Origin: Gracilaria domingensis
Taxonomy: Eukaryota; Rhodophyta; Florideophyceae; Gracilariales; Gracilariaceae
Reading direction: 5' to 3'
Assembly (NCBI GenBank): GCA_022539475.1
Contig: VCMS01000045.1
Coordinates: forward strand, 1-64,000
Length of the DNA stretch: 64,000 bases
The translations under genes and the position numbers were made by a program. The notes beneath the pieces are model-generated. The model saw nothing but the letters and a program-made list of their open reading frames with translations. It was not told the origin of the DNA and made no database searches. Shown here one piece after another: positions 63,791-64,000 of this stretch (the first letter of the stretch is position 1; every line of letters begins with the position of its first letter).

Positions 63791-64000
63791 CTACGTTTTA
63801 TGCTGCATGTCCGGCGCGTTCACTGTTTGGTGTGAATCCCGAAGAGCTAAGATGTCATGGCCACTGTTGACGTTGTCAGTATCGAAGAACCATTTACGAA
63901 TCGTGACAATGTCAGTTGTGCTCGGCGAAGTGTGGACGTTTAACAATGTCTGAAAAAGATCAACGCCGTTGTCGGATCCACATTGTGCGTGTTTGAATGG
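63791..64000 (-). CDS. Partial ORF running off the right edge
   Basis: An open minus-strand frame of about 69 codons from the window end to TAG at 63791-63793, containing GSDNGVDLFQTLLNVHTSPS and TIRKWFFDTDNVNSGHDIL. Its start lies outside. It could be an upstream exon of the transposase gene or a separate gene. 63618-63790 has no clear frame. Confidence 0.3.
   Translation of the reverse strand, partial: PFKHAQCGSDNGVDLFQTLLNVHTSPSTTDIVTIRKWFFDTDNVNSGHDILALRDSHQTVNAPDMQHKT

Overview
The window looks like repeat-dense nuclear DNA of a eukaryote. Nearly all of it is nested transposable elements. Between them lie degenerate fragments of host-type genes: coatomer alpha, a GT14 glycosyltransferase, an FkbM methyltransferase and a phosphotransferase-like kinase. 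A spliceosomal intron with a clear branch point is visible at 39438-39513. The mix of abundant chromodomain Ty3/gypsy elements, GC-rich host gene pieces and a KDZ-like transposase would fit a red alga such as a Chondrus relative. That is an inference; no ribosomal or organellar marker is present to prove it. No tRNA, rRNA, CRISPR array or intact housekeeping operon is seen.

Layout. Element 1 is an old, minus-strand Ty3/gypsy chromovirus whose two halves lie at 1-4269 (3' half of pol) and 40517-45484 (5' half of pol, gag, 5' LTR). Both halves break at the same codon of reverse transcriptase. The 36.2 kb between them (4270-40516) is bounded by an imperfect 22-bp inverted repeat beginning CGTCTGT, with an extra GG at the junction, so it reads as one large DNA transposon inserted into element 1. 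Two later Ty3/gypsy insertions sit inside it: element 2 (5523-17966, flanked by TCCTT) and element 3 (28766-39124, flanked by TCTCT). Removing them leaves about 13.4 kb. That remainder carries a broken KDZ/Plavaka-like transposase gene (about 26.2-28.3 kb), a GC-rich block of same-strand gene fragments (18.8-24.1 kb), a cluster of foldback palindromes (24.7-25.1 kb), a small spliced gene with a duplicated exon-intron cassette (39.3-39.9 kb) and subterminal repeats at the right end.

The right third (46.86-63.6 kb, minus strand) is a decayed PiggyBac-like transposase gene that appears to carry an inserted YqaJ-type nuclease domain. It is interrupted by a solo LTR (59951-60881) and by element 4 (47364-59666, flanked by ATAAG). 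Element 4 is the best preserved retrotransposon, with 988-bp LTRs that differ at only about five positions.

The retroelements share one plan: LTR, primer-binding site, gag with a CCHC knuckle, a -1 frameshift into pol (protease, RT, RNase H, integrase), and a chromodomain. In elements 3 and 4 there is also an antisense ORF next to the 3' LTR (685 codons in element 4, an internally deleted remnant in element 3). Short polypurine motifs nearly identical to the 3' polypurine tract occur twice inside pol. Sequence quality is uneven: 1 to about 3.8 kb and about 6.1 kb onward show dense small insertions relative to sister copies and may be unpolished assembly.
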